From assembly GCF_963676735.1 (NCBI RefSeq), contig NZ_OY781464.1, positions 3,877,001 through 3,941,000 on the forward strand: a DNA stretch of 64,000 nt, read 5' to 3'. The notes under the pieces were generated by a model. The model was not told the origin of the DNA, did no database searches, and saw only the letters and a program-made list of their open reading frames with translations. The translations under genes and the position numbers were made by a program. Source of the stretch: an uncultured Draconibacterium sp. GTDB taxonomy: Bacteria > Bacteroidota > Bacteroidia > Bacteroidales > Prolixibacteraceae. This document shows, piece after piece, positions 1 to 8,230 of the stretch. Positions within the stretch are counted from its first letter, which is position 1, and the number at the start of each line of letters is the position of its first letter.

Positions 1-513
1 TTTATTTCGCTTCAGCTGTGCAGTTGCATCCACCCAATTTGTATTCAGCTTATTAATAAAATTATGCATCTTGTAATCGCCGCATTGCAACATATTTTCA
101 AGAATGGGAAGACTGCTTTTATGGTACAGGGCAATAAGTGGCTCAGCACCTGAGGCCGAAGTAGGCACTACCGCATCGAAGTTTCCGGTTTGGCTTAAAA
201 GAAATGTTAAAAAATCGCTATCCACAAAAGCAGCATCAACACTAAGCACCAGGTTCCAGTCTGTTTCAGATTGTTTTAAACAGGAATATATTCCACCCAT
301 TGGCCCACAATTTTTTACCTCGTCTGCCACAACACGGTGGCCAAAATTAGAGTGCGATTGGTGATTTGAACTGATCAACAATTCTGAAGAGAACGGTTTA
401 CACAGATTTATTACCCGCTCGAGCAAGGTTTTCCCGCCAAACCCGAGCAAGGCTTTGTCGGTGCCCATGCGTTTACTTTTTCCACCGGCTAAAATAATTG
501 CAGAACTGTTCAT
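1..513 (-). CDS. mobA: Molybdenum cofactor guanylyltransferase (MobA), 3' end outside window
   Basis: MobA transfers GMP from GTP to molybdopterin to form the guanine dinucleotide cofactor of molybdoenzymes in the cytoplasm. The reading frame starts at the ATG whose complement is at 511-513 and stays open for 171 codons to the window edge. The N-terminus has the nucleotide-binding signature LAGGKSKRMGTDKALL (residues 8-23). A GPMGGIYS segment and a PLIALYH segment typical of MobA follow. The usual CDxP metal motif reads SVDAAFV, so the Asp is kept but the Pro is not. E. coli MobA has about 194 residues, so roughly 20 are probably missing. No molybdoenzyme gene is visible nearby. A related nucleotidyltransferase such as MocA is less likely but not excluded. 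Confidence 0.82.
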   Translation of the reverse strand, partial: MNSSAIILAGGKSKRMGTDKALLGFGGKTLLERVINLCKPFSSELLISSNHQSHSNFGHRVVADEVKNCGPMGGIYSCLKQSETDWNLVLSVDAAFVDSDFLTFLLSQTGNFDAVVPTSASGAEPLIALYHKSSLPILENMLQCGDYKMHNFINKLNTNWVDATAQLKRNK

Positions 514-542
514 GCGTTTCAAATTAAAGTCTAAAGTTAGTT

Positions 543-2327
543 TTATTGCAGATAAGAACGTAATAAATCAAACAGTTGCTTTTGTTTAATGGGTTTGGCA
601 ATATAAGCGCTGCAGCCATAGTCGAGGCATTTTTTTCGTTCTTCGGGCATGGCATAAGCTGTTTGAGCAATAACTGGCAGATGTGGCCAGTTTTTTCGCA
701 GTTTCACCAAAGCATCCAGACCATTCATCTCGGGCATATTAATATCCAGCAATACCAAATCTGGAAGTTCATGCGCCATCATTTGCAGCAACTCAATACC
801 ATTTTGAGCGCGTTTTGTAGCAGCGCCGGTTAATTTCACGCTGTGATTGATTAAAAGGTAGGAGCTGTCATCGTCTTCAGCAATAAATATATTTTTTCCC
901 AACAGATTGGGCAGTAAAGACACATCAGTTTGCGGTGTTGCATGGTGTTCTTCTTCCAACTGCTCTTCAAGCGGAAGCATCACAAAAAAAGTACTCCCTT
1001 TTTCGGGTTCAGATGTTAACCATATTTTACCACCGAGCAGTTGTAACAGTCCACTCACAATGGTTAAACCAAGTCCGGTTCCTTTTTTAAACTCAATATT
1101 CGATGCCTGTGAAAACCGGTCAAAAATCAGCTTTTGCTCAGCTTCCGGAATTCCGGGTCCTTCATCGCTCACAAAAAACTCCACCCTTTTTTCCTGCCTT
1201 TTTAGGTTGTAACCAATTTTTATGGTTCCACTATCAGAATATTTAATAGCATTATCAATCAAATTGGTTAATATCTGTTTGAAGCGTATTTCATCCGTTA
1301 CAATATGAAAATCAGCGTTTTTTCCCGGGATTTGCAATTCAATACTTAACTGCTTATTCTGCACCTGAATTTTGTTGGTACCAATATCCAGGGCTTCGTA
1401 TAAACTTTTAATCACATTCACCCTTGACAACTCAATTTTCATTTGGTTCGACTCAATTTTCGAAACATCAATAATGTCGTCAATAATTCGCAACAACTGC
1501 TCGCCCGAAACGGTAATTATATTCCGGTACCTGTCAATCATTTCCTTTGGCAATCCCGGTTCACCAAGCATATTCGAAAATCCCAGCAAAGCGTTCATTG
1601 GGGTTCGGATTTCGTGACTCATATTCGCCAAAAACTGCGATTTTAGCATATCAGCTTCTTTCGCTCTGTTGCGTTCTGCCTCCATTATCAACTTGTTTTC
1701 GCGCAATAAAGCAGAAACGTTTTTTTCCTTTTTTAGCGATTGATCGAGATTGCGAAGCATTTCGTTAAGCAAAATAGAGAAAAACACTGTTACACAAAGA
1801 AACAGAATCACATTTACAGCCCATCCGAATCTTCCGTAGGCATTTAAATCAACCGTATATGGCGAATTAAAATGAATAGGAACATAAAGCAGTATAAAAG
1901 CTACAGTGGAAAGAATTTCGGAATAGATTAATCCCTTGTAGCCATAAAAAAAACACGATAGAAGAACAAAAATAAACATCCAGTTAAAAGCAGACCCTCG
2001 GGTACCAATTAGCAGGAAGACAGTAATTCCGAGTAAAAAAAACATCAGGGTGCTGATTATTACTTTTACCTGTGCTCCAATTTTTTTTGAAAAAGCTACA
2101 ATTACAAAAACGCTGTAAATAAACGTATTGGAAATTACAAGCCCCCAAACGCCTTCTTTTATACCGAAGGCAACACCCGGAATAAACGCAATGGGGCCAA
2201 TTAAAACAAATGCCCCCAGCATAATTATCAGCACCTTATTTTTCCATTCGGCAAAAACCTGTACTTCTCCAATTTCGGGGAAAGGTATAAATCGTGAAAG
2301 AAACGTTACAACTTTGTCTATCGTCAT
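543..2327 (-). CDS. Membrane-bound hybrid sensor histidine kinase
   Basis: A 594-residue two-component sensor of the inner membrane. Residues about 32-190 hold several hydrophobic helices, forming a multi-pass sensor region with no recognisable periplasmic domain. A short coiled linker leads to the HisKA domain, with the phosphorylated His238 in the motif SHEIRTPMNALLGF. The HATPase domain spans about 340-455, with N-box LIDNAIKYS and G-boxes DEGPGIP and GTGLGL. A C-terminal receiver domain (about 478-594) has the acidic pair EDDD, acceptor Asp528 in LLDINMP and Lys578. The kinase can therefore pass phosphate to its own receiver, but no HPt protein or output regulator lies beside it. Its signal is unknown. 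The gap to mobA is 29 bp, so the two may be co-transcribed. Confidence 0.9.
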   Translation of the reverse strand: MTIDKVVTFLSRFIPFPEIGEVQVFAEWKNKVLIIMLGAFVLIGPIAFIPGVAFGIKEGVWGLVISNTFIYSVFVIVAFSKKIGAQVKVIISTLMFFLLGITVFLLIGTRGSAFNWMFIFVLLSCFFYGYKGLIYSEILSTVAFILLYVPIHFNSPYTVDLNAYGRFGWAVNVILFLCVTVFFSILLNEMLRNLDQSLKKEKNVSALLRENKLIMEAERNRAKEADMLKSQFLANMSHEIRTPMNALLGFSNMLGEPGLPKEMIDRYRNIITVSGEQLLRIIDDIIDVSKIESNQMKIELSRVNVIKSLYEALDIGTNKIQVQNKQLSIELQIPGKNADFHIVTDEIRFKQILTNLIDNAIKYSDSGTIKIGYNLKRQEKRVEFFVSDEGPGIPEAEQKLIFDRFSQASNIEFKKGTGLGLTIVSGLLQLLGGKIWLTSEPEKGSTFFVMLPLEEQLEEEHHATPQTDVSLLPNLLGKNIFIAEDDDSSYLLINHSVKLTGAATKRAQNGIELLQMMAHELPDLVLLDINMPEMNGLDALVKLRKNWPHLPVIAQTAYAMPEERKKCLDYGCSAYIAKPIKQKQLFDLLRSYLQ

Positions 2328-2443
2328 TCTTCTCCATATTATCAGTTAACAAAATACAGGTTCAACAAAAATGTTATACCTGTGGCAGCAAACCTTTGAC
2401 GGTTTGTGTCTAAAAAAAATAATGATTAGAGAAGAAGAAAAAG

Positions 2444-2465
2444 AAGTCCCGCTTCACCGGGACTT
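2444..2465 (-). terminator. Second hairpin downstream of tRNA-His
   Basis: An 8-bp perfect inverted repeat AAGTCCCG / CGGGACTT with a 6-nt loop. Read on the minus strand it is followed by the T-rich CTTCTTTTTCTTC. It lies just beyond the stronger tRNA-His terminator and may act as a back-up that insulates the histidine kinase gene. Confidence 0.5.
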
Positions 2466-2504
2466 TGTATCCTGATCAATCGTCTTCAAAAAGAGGAATA
2501 TAAA

Positions 2505-2529
2505 AAAACCCCAGTAAAACTGGGGTTTT
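2505..2529 (-). terminator. Rho-independent terminator of tRNA-His
   Basis: On the minus strand the sequence reads AAAACCCCAG, a 5-nt loop, CTGGGGTTTT, then further T residues. The hairpin begins within 5 nt of the tRNA 3' end and is a good intrinsic terminator. Confidence 0.85.
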
Positions 2530-2533
2530 AAAA

Positions 2534-2609
2534 GGGTGGAAGACCGGATTTGAACCGGCGACCTCTGGAACCACAATCCAGCGTTCTAACCAACTGAACT
2601 ACATCCACC
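2534..2609 (-). tRNA. tRNA-His (anticodon GTG)
   Basis: The reverse complement folds as a tRNA. It has acceptor strand GTGGATG with the extra 5' G at position -1 that marks tRNA-His, D arm TTCAGTTGGTTAGAA, anticodon stem-loop CTGGA-TTGTGGT-TCCAG with GTG at the anticodon position, and T arm CCGGTTCAAATCCGG. The discriminator is C73 and CCA is not encoded. One acceptor pair is a mismatch: U6 faces U67, because the 3' strand is CTTCCAC rather than CATCCAC. Confidence 0.95.
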
Positions 2610-2625
2610 ATTTGTTTTGCGGGTG

Positions 2626-2654
2626 CAAATATAAATATTTTATTCTTTTACAAA
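2626..2654 (-). promoter_or_regulatory. Bacteroidota-type promoter of tRNA-His
   Basis: On the minus strand TTTG (2651-2654) is followed after 17 nt by TATATTTG (2626-2633). This matches both the -33 TTTG and -7 TAnnTTTG elements of the primary Bacteroidota sigma factor. The -7 box ends 16 nt before the tRNA 5' end. Confidence 0.75.
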
Positions 2655-2759
2655 CCAAAAAATATAATTTTTGAATGCTTTTTTTTGAATACACTTTTGA
2701 TATTTTGTAAAAACACATCCTTAAATTGCAACCTCCCATTGATATTCTTGTCATTAAAA

Positions 2760-3338
2760 TTGAAAGTTGAACAATTGAGAGAAAAAGAGCACATACATAA
2801 AAAAATTATTGAAGCCTGTAAACAGGGGGACAACCGGTCTCGTTACGAGTTGTATGCGCTCTACTCAAAAGCCATGTTCAACATTAGTTACCGGATGATG
2901 AACAACCGTGAAGAAGCAGAAGATATGTTGCAAGAAGCCTTTACCCAGGCCTTTTTAAAACTGGAATCGTTTAGATACGAGTCGAACTTTGGAGCCTGGT
3001 TAAAACGAATTGTGGTAAACACCTGCATTAACGCTATAAATAAAAAGAAAGTAGAACTAACTTATTGCGAAGAAATATACGACTATGATGCAACAGAGGA
3101 AAGTAACGATTATGAACCGGAATATACCGTAGCAAACATTACAAAGGCCATGGAAAAACTACCGGAAGGAGGAAGAATGGTTTTTTCGCTGTATTTACTT
3201 GAAGGATACGACCATGCCGAAATCTCACAGATTTTGGGCATTACCGAGTCCACATCGAAAAGCCAGTTTATGCGCGCAAAGCGCCGTATTGTTGAAACAT
3301 TAAAACAAACCCATGGGGATGCTATGGATAATTCATAA
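2760..3338 (+). CDS. ECF-type RNA polymerase sigma factor
   Basis: An extracytoplasmic-function sigma factor that redirects RNA polymerase. The region-2 part has the typical MFNISYRMMNNREEAEDMLQ stretch, followed by a FLKLESFRYESNFGAWLKRI segment for core binding and -10 recognition. The region-4 helix-turn-helix near the C-terminus contains GYDHAEISQILGITESTSKS. I chose the TTG at 2760, giving 192 residues, the usual family size. The upstream in-frame TTG at 2685 would add a hydrophobic stretch unlike any sigma factor. No ATG gives a full-length protein. The next gene starts 5 nt after the stop and is probably its anti-sigma factor. The start codon remains uncertain. Confidence 0.85.
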   Translation: MKVEQLREKEHIHKKIIEACKQGDNRSRYELYALYSKAMFNISYRMMNNREEAEDMLQEAFTQAFLKLESFRYESNFGAWLKRIVVNTCINAINKKKVELTYCEEIYDYDATEESNDYEPEYTVANITKAMEKLPEGGRMVFSLYLLEGYDHAEISQILGITESTSKSQFMRAKRRIVETLKQTHGDAMDNS

Positions 3339-3343
3339 GCCTT

Positions 3344-3850
3344 ATGAAAACAAATAAATTAGAAGATTTTGTAAAAACCAATCGCGAAGAATTTGATTTT
3401 CGTGCCCCATCGCCTGATGTGTGGGCCAAAATTGAAGCAAGCACCCAAAAACCAAAAGTAATTCCTTTGTGTCGCTATCTTTCAAGAATAGCGGCTGTGG
3501 CCGTTGTATTGGTAGTAACTACCCTGGTTATTTGGCAAGGCAGCTTTTTAAACACGAAAAGCATGGCAGAAAATGCTGACCCTGAGCTAATGGAACTAAT
3601 TGAGGCCGAAGCATTTTACTCGCACCAGGTAAATCAGAAACTTAAGGAAATACAGAAATGCTACTATACTTTTCCGGAATTAAAGGAAGATATTGAAACT
3701 GATTTAAACGAGTTGGAAAGTATGTACCTGCTGCTAAAAAACGACCTTGAAGAAAATATTTCGAACAAGAGCGTTATTGAGGCCATGATTGAGAACAACC
3801 GATACAGGCTTCAGCTTTGCGATGATGTACTTGACCAGATAAAATGCTAG
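3344..3850 (+). CDS. Putative anti-sigma factor, single-pass membrane protein
   Basis: A 168-residue protein with a charged cytoplasmic N-terminus of about 45 residues, one transmembrane helix (about residues 47-66, rich in Val, Ala and Leu) and a 100-residue extracytoplasmic, mainly helical and acidic C-terminal part. It has no zinc-binding HxxxCxxC motif, so it is not a ZAS-type anti-sigma factor. The assignment rests on position, 5 nt after the ECF sigma gene, and on the topology, which matches Bacteroidota anti-sigma proteins. It precedes the DUF4097-like gene by 13 nt, so the four to six genes probably form one operon. Confidence 0.55.
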   Translation: MKTNKLEDFVKTNREEFDFRAPSPDVWAKIEASTQKPKVIPLCRYLSRIAAVAVVLVVTTLVIWQGSFLNTKSMAENADPELMELIEAEAFYSHQVNQKLKEIQKCYYTFPELKEDIETDLNELESMYLLLKNDLEENISNKSVIEAMIENNRYRLQLCDDVLDQIKC

Positions 3851-3863
3851 AGAAGGGGGAAAA

Positions 3864-4964
3864 ATGAGAAGAATAAAATGGAAAATAGTTACCGTGCTTA
3901 TTGTTTTAATGTTGCCATTTTGCGTTAGTGCCCAATTTACCGACACCCGTAAAATTACCAGAACTTACAGGATTACGCCTGAAACGCAAATAGAAATTTC
4001 GAATAAATATGGTAAAATAGATTTTAAAAACTGGGACAAAGATTCGGTTAAGTTTGAGATTAGCGTAAGGGTTGAAGAAAAGAAATTGTCGAAACTCGAA
4101 GAATCGATTGATGGAATTGATTTTGACATTACCAATAGCGAGCATTACCTGATTGTTCGCACTGCTGTTGAAAAGAACAGAAGCACCCTGGGACGTGAAA
4201 TCAAAAAATTTAAAGAAACGCTGCTAAGCTCTGATGGAAACGTACAGGTAGATTATACCGTTTGGATGCCCGACTCGAACCGTCTGAAAGTTGACAATAA
4301 ATTTGGCGATATTTATATTGGCGACTACAAAGGCGAAGCAGATATTACCCTGTCAAATGGTAATTTAAAAGCGCATAACTTTATAAACACCCTAAATCTT
4401 ACCCTTAATTTTGCCGATGCATCGGTGAACAGCATCAGCAAAGGACGTTTAGACTGCAACTTTAGTGAACTCTTTGTAAGGAATATGGGAACAGTGCGTA
4501 TTCAAAGTAAATCAACCGAATTTGAGCTGCAAAAAGTTGAAAACCTTTCAGCCAACTCGCGACGCGACAAATTCAGGATTCGTCAGATAGAATTACTGGA
4601 TGCACGCAGCAGTTTTACATCATTCAGAATAAACGAGTTGGCCGACCGCATTAAAATTCAGGCCGAGTACGGCGATATTGAATTGGAAAAAACAGTACCC
4701 GATTTTAGCCAAGTTAACATCGAATCAAAATCAACTGACATTAACCTCTATTTTAGCCGGGAATCGGCTTTTTCGTACAACTTAAAAAATACAAAAGCAG
4801 AAGTTGATTTAGGCCCTGATTTTATTATCGTAAAAGAAGAAATGCTCGATGAAAAAGAAAAAGAAATGCTTATAACCGGGTATTTTGGCAAGCAGGCAGA
4901 AAGCCCTGAAAAGCTCAGAATAAATGCCAATTCAGGGAATATAAATATTCGAACAGCCTATTAA
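3864..4964 (+). CDS. Exported DUF4097-like beta-helical protein
   Basis: A 366-residue protein with an N-terminal signal peptide (hydrophobic core at about residues 10-22, cleavage near CVSAQ). The rest is short alternating beta-strands with repeated motifs such as NKYGKIDF, NKFGDIYIG and AEYGDIELE, giving a G-D/K-I pattern every 20-odd residues. This is the pattern of DUF4097 and head-GIN putative adhesins, which probably fold as a right-handed beta-solenoid. There is no lipobox and no type IX C-terminal signal. It sits downstream of a sigma/anti-sigma pair, which suggests an envelope or cell-surface role under ECF control. The biochemical function is unknown. Confidence 0.65.
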   Translation: MRRIKWKIVTVLIVLMLPFCVSAQFTDTRKITRTYRITPETQIEISNKYGKIDFKNWDKDSVKFEISVRVEEKKLSKLEESIDGIDFDITNSEHYLIVRTAVEKNRSTLGREIKKFKETLLSSDGNVQVDYTVWMPDSNRLKVDNKFGDIYIGDYKGEADITLSNGNLKAHNFINTLNLTLNFADASVNSISKGRLDCNFSELFVRNMGTVRIQSKSTEFELQKVENLSANSRRDKFRIRQIELLDARSSFTSFRINELADRIKIQAEYGDIELEKTVPDFSQVNIESKSTDINLYFSRESAFSYNLKNTKAEVDLGPDFIIVKEEMLDEKEKEMLITGYFGKQAESPEKLRINANSGNINIRTAY

Positions 4965-5122
4965 AATCTGTTCGATTAAATTTTTTGCACACATTTTGCA
5001 ACCCTTTCAAAAAACACCTGTCATTAAGAACAGAAAGCAAACAATTATTAACCATCCGGGAATAATTTGCCAAAGCCATGAAAACAATTAAGCAAACTTT
5101 CCCGACAGAAAACTATTTAGTC

Positions 5123-5839
5123 ATGAAAACAATTAAACTTTTCATTTATGGCCTTGCCATAATTTTTTCCACAAGCAGTTGTATTGAAGACATTACGGTG
5201 AAAGGCAATGGAATAGAGGCCTCAGAGAGCAGAATAACTTCGAACTTCGACCGTGTTCATTCGTCAGGTAATTTTAGGGTTCACATTACCGAAGGCACCA
5301 AAAACGATGTACTTGTTACCGCCGATGAAAACCTGTTGCAATACATTGAAACCTTTGTTAAAGGTGATGCTTTGCAGATTGAAGTAAAAGGAATACGAAA
5401 CCTAAAAAACACCCTCCCTATGGAAGTTTATGTTGTAACGCCGGAACTGAAAGGAATAAAACTCAGTGGATCGGGCACCATAACTACCAACTATTTTTAC
5501 ACCAACAAAATGGACCTTGTTCTTTCCGGCTCGGGAAGATTAATTGCTGCTTTTGAAGCCAATGAAATTGATGCTTTGCTTTCAGGATCGGGAAGTATGG
5601 AGCTAACGGGTGCTGCCGACAATGCCAGTTTTCTTGTTAGCGGCTCGGGAACTATTAATGGCTATTCTTTTGACCTTTATAACTGCAAAACAACCACCTC
5701 TGGCTCGGGCGATATGTGGGTAAATGTTGACCATTACCTCGATTCCAGAATTTCGGGCAGCGGCAATGTATTTTATTACGGAAGTCCTGAAGTAAAAACG
5801 AGTATCTCCGGTTCGGGAAGCGTAATCAGTAATAACTAA
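5123..5839 (+). CDS. Head-GIN domain (DUF2807) lipoprotein
   Basis: A 238-residue lipoprotein with signal peptide and lipobox (FSTSSC, Cys20), followed by a beta-solenoid head-GIN domain. The family's diagnostic SGSG steps occur repeatedly: LSGSGTI, LSGSGRL, LSGSGSM, VSGSGTI, TSGSGDM, ISGSGNV and ISGSGSV, spaced about 18-22 residues apart. Many family members are annotated as putative adhesins, but function is unproven. I chose the ATG at 5123 because only this start gives a normal lipoprotein signal. An in-frame ATG at 5078 begins with the same MKTIK peptide and would put 15 polar residues before the signal. The gene follows the DUF4097-like gene, so two solenoid proteins are paired in this cluster. 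Confidence 0.85.
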   Translation: MKTIKLFIYGLAIIFSTSSCIEDITVKGNGIEASESRITSNFDRVHSSGNFRVHITEGTKNDVLVTADENLLQYIETFVKGDALQIEVKGIRNLKNTLPMEVYVVTPELKGIKLSGSGTITTNYFYTNKMDLVLSGSGRLIAAFEANEIDALLSGSGSMELTGAADNASFLVSGSGTINGYSFDLYNCKTTTSGSGDMWVNVDHYLDSRISGSGNVFYYGSPEVKTSISGSGSVISNN

Positions 5840-5852
5840 AATCCCATTGATT

Positions 5853-6344
5853 ATGAAACGTCTCTTCGTTATTCTTCTTTTAAGTTTTCCCTTAGCCCTT
5901 TCTGCTCAAACTTTTAACAAGGCTGTTGGCATACGTGGCGGGCTTTCATCGGGGTTTGAATACCGCTTTTATACTGATGATGCCAACTCATACAAATTCC
6001 TGCTGGCTACGCGCGACGACGGAATTCAGCTGCATGCTTTTAAAGAATTTCACCAGTATGATCTTTTCGCTTTTTCAGAACAATTATCGCTCTTTTACGG
6101 GCTTGGCGTACATTTTGGTTACGAGCAGTGGGATAAATACTATGTGCAAAACAACACCAGCTGGTACGAAGAGCGCACAGCACTGCTGGCCGGAGTTGAT
6201 GCTCTGGTTGGTGTTGAATACCTTTTTTACGAGGTACCGCTCTCGGTGGGCTTCGAGGTAAAACCCTATGTTGATGTTCTTGGCCGCGATTTCTTCAACC
6301 TGGAGCTATTCGATTTTGCTTTTACCATCAAATATCTTTTTTAG
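5853..6344 (+). CDS. Small exported beta-barrel-like protein
   Basis: A 163-residue protein with a signal peptide (MKRLFVILLLSFPLALSAQ) and a mature part of alternating amphipathic strands ending in FTIKYLF. The aromatic C-terminal residue is typical of outer-membrane barrels. Short turns and many Tyr/Phe residues fit an eight-stranded barrel. I chose the ATG at 5853; an in-frame TTG 6 nt upstream is less likely. It lies 13 nt after the head-GIN gene and probably belongs to the same transcription unit. No specific function can be assigned. Confidence 0.65.
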   Translation: MKRLFVILLLSFPLALSAQTFNKAVGIRGGLSSGFEYRFYTDDANSYKFLLATRDDGIQLHAFKEFHQYDLFAFSEQLSLFYGLGVHFGYEQWDKYYVQNNTSWYEERTALLAGVDALVGVEYLFYEVPLSVGFEVKPYVDVLGRDFFNLELFDFAFTIKYLF

Positions 6345-6484
6345 CTAAAAAACAATTACTTAATCAATTTCAGAAAACACAGGAAACAACCATGATTTTT
6401 AGTAGTCTAAATTCCACAATCCAGAAAAATTAAAATTCATCGGGAGTTCCATTTGTTAACATAGGAAATAAACAATTTTAACAC

Positions 6485-7114
6485 ATGAAACAATTAACAA
6501 TTTTATTGGCTTTTATTTTGGCCACAGGTTTGGCCTATGCCCAGGACGACTATTACAACGACCAGGTGGAAACCATTTTTTCGAACCGAAAAAGCAACGG
6601 CGGTTACGGGGCATTTAGCGTTGGATATACACAAATTGACGGGCGCGATGCCATGGTTGCCGGTGCCCGTGGTGCATTTATTTTCGACCATTCGTTTGCC
6701 ATTGGATTGGCCGGCTATGGTTTTGTAAACGATTTAGAACATTTCGATTATCGCCCCAATCCGGAAGAGCGCTTTTTTTTAGCAGGTGGCTACGGCGGTT
6801 TATTTTTTGAGCCCATTGTTGGTGGCACAAAGCCGGTACATGTTTCGTTTCCGATACTTGTGGGTATGGGAGGCATATCGCTGATAGAACACAACCGTTG
6901 GGATTGGGACTGGAACTACACCCATGAATACGATACCGACTTGTTTTTTGTATTCGAACCCGGTGTTGAACTGGAAGTTAACCTTACCCGCTTTTTCAGA
7001 ATTGCGGCGTTTGGAAGCTACCGCTTAACTTCGGATATTAAATTATACGACACCGGTGCCGACGTATTGCGCGGGTTTAATGTTGGAATGACGTTCAAAT
7101 TTGGAAAGTTTTAA
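6485..7114 (+). CDS. Exported outer-membrane beta-barrel-like protein
   Basis: A 209-residue protein with a signal peptide (cleavage near AYAQD). It is rich in Gly, Phe and Tyr, with alternating strands such as GAFSVGYTQI, AIGLAGYGF and RIAAFGSYRL, and it ends in GMTFKFGKF, a barrel-type terminal strand closing on Phe. It resembles the small outer-membrane beta-barrel proteins that accompany ECF clusters in Bacteroidota. A 140-nt gap separates it from the preceding gene, so it may have its own promoter. A strong terminator follows, closing the cluster. Function unknown. Confidence 0.65.
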   Translation: MKQLTILLAFILATGLAYAQDDYYNDQVETIFSNRKSNGGYGAFSVGYTQIDGRDAMVAGARGAFIFDHSFAIGLAGYGFVNDLEHFDYRPNPEERFFLAGGYGGLFFEPIVGGTKPVHVSFPILVGMGGISLIEHNRWDWDWNYTHEYDTDLFFVFEPGVELEVNLTRFFRIAAFGSYRLTSDIKLYDTGADVLRGFNVGMTFKFGKF

Positions 7115-7130
7115 GCGGCTCAACATCAAA

Positions 7131-7170
7131 AAAGCGCTTGCCATTTTTATCCGGCAAGCGCTTCTTTTTT
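7131..7170. terminator. Bidirectional terminator between convergent genes
   Basis: An 11-bp perfect inverted repeat AAGCGCTTGCC / GGCAAGCGCTT (7132-7142 and 7153-7163) flanked by A residues on one side and T residues on the other. It serves the barrel gene ending at 7114 and the convergent sugar isomerase gene ending at 7188. Confidence 0.9.
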
Positions 7171-7187
7171 GCTGATTTTATATAACA

Positions 7188-8102
7188 CTACTCGTAAAAA
7201 TCTACAAAATCCTGCGCTTTTAAATACTCCAGGCTTTTTTTGCAACTTTCAAGCGGTTCAAAGTTATACCGCTCCACTTCTACAATCCCGTATTTAGCGC
7301 CCGACTTTTCGCGCTGTGCAAACGAAGCTGCAAAGTCCATATTTCCACTTTCGCCCAGTTCTTTTTCGTCTTTTATGTGCCAAAGCTCAAACCGCCCGGG
7401 GTAATTCTCGAAATAATCCAGGGCATTTTTTCCTCCTTCATGTATCCAATATAAATCCAGCTGAAACATCACATTCTCAGCTGTAGTTAATTCCAGCATC
7501 CAGTCGTAAAGCGGTTTTCCTTCGTATTCGGTAATAAACTCTTTGTCGTGGTTGTGGTAGCCAAACCGAATTCCGGCAGCATTACATTTTTGGCCTACAG
7601 CCTCAAAATATTTACAATAGGCTTTTAAACCGTCAAGGCTTTCATAGGCCGATCCGCCCATCCAGGGCTGAACAATCCATTTTGCACCGGCAGCCTTGTG
7701 CGCAGCAATACAGGTGTCCCACCAGGCCATGGTTTCATCCCAGTTTTCTTCGCCAGGTACTTCTTGTCCGGTATGTGCTCCTAAAAATTGTAAGCCATTG
7801 CTTTCGCACAACTTTTTAAATTCAAGCGGATCAAGGTTGTAAATTTTACCATCGGCATAGCCGGCCGTTTCCACAAACTTATAGCCCATGTCGCCAACTG
7901 CTTTTAAGGTTCCGGCAACATCGGCTTTCATTGCATCTTTTACCGACCATAACTGTAGCCCGATAAAGAGCTCCTTTTCTGTTTTTACACTTTTCTCGTC
8001 GGCTTTTTTAGTTGCAGAAGTACAGCCCGAGAATGAGGGCAGTAACAAAGCTGCAAAAACAATTGCTGCTGAGGTTTTTAAATACATCTTTTTTAAACTC
8101 AT
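7188..8102 (-). CDS. Sugar phosphate isomerase/epimerase-like lipoprotein (AP endonuclease 2 TIM barrel)
   Basis: A 304-residue lipoprotein: signal peptide with lipobox FSGC (about Cys27), then a xylose-isomerase-like TIM barrel. Visible family marks are GLQLWSVKDAM at the barrel start, FVETAGY, GAHTGQE, the metal-binding FGYHNHDKEF region, QLDLYW and WHIKDE near the end. The His, Asp and Glu residues in the last three fit the divalent metal site. Exported members of this family are common in Bacteroidota that degrade plant or algal glycans. The substrate here is unknown. The gene stands alone, convergent with the barrel gene and divergent from the permease. Confidence 0.82.
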   Translation of the reverse strand: MSLKKMYLKTSAAIVFAALLLPSFSGCTSATKKADEKSVKTEKELFIGLQLWSVKDAMKADVAGTLKAVGDMGYKFVETAGYADGKIYNLDPLEFKKLCESNGLQFLGAHTGQEVPGEENWDETMAWWDTCIAAHKAAGAKWIVQPWMGGSAYESLDGLKAYCKYFEAVGQKCNAAGIRFGYHNHDKEFITEYEGKPLYDWMLELTTAENVMFQLDLYWIHEGGKNALDYFENYPGRFELWHIKDEKELGESGNMDFAASFAQREKSGAKYGIVEVERYNFEPLESCKKSLEYLKAQDFVDFYE

Positions 8103-8183
8103 CTTTACTTGGTTTTAGGTAATAATTTAGTTGTCAAATTGTAATTCTCACAAATATCAGATTTTTCCTGCATTATTCCCACT

Positions 8184-8212
8184 TTTGCCTGTACATAAAA
8201 TTCCTACTTTTG
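8184..8212 (+). promoter_or_regulatory. Promoter of the EamA permease gene
   Basis: TTTG (8184-8187), 17-nt spacer, TACTTTTG (8205-8212). Both elements match the Bacteroidota consensus, and the -7 box ends 18 nt before the chosen ATG, giving a very short leader. Confidence 0.7.
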
Positions 8213-8230
8213 TTGCTTCAATTTTGCAGA

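Noticed and set aside
2648..2833. Minus-strand 61-codon frame over the promoter of tRNA-His and the start of the sigma gene
   Set aside because: It overlaps the promoter elements and the sigma gene and has low-complexity sequence.
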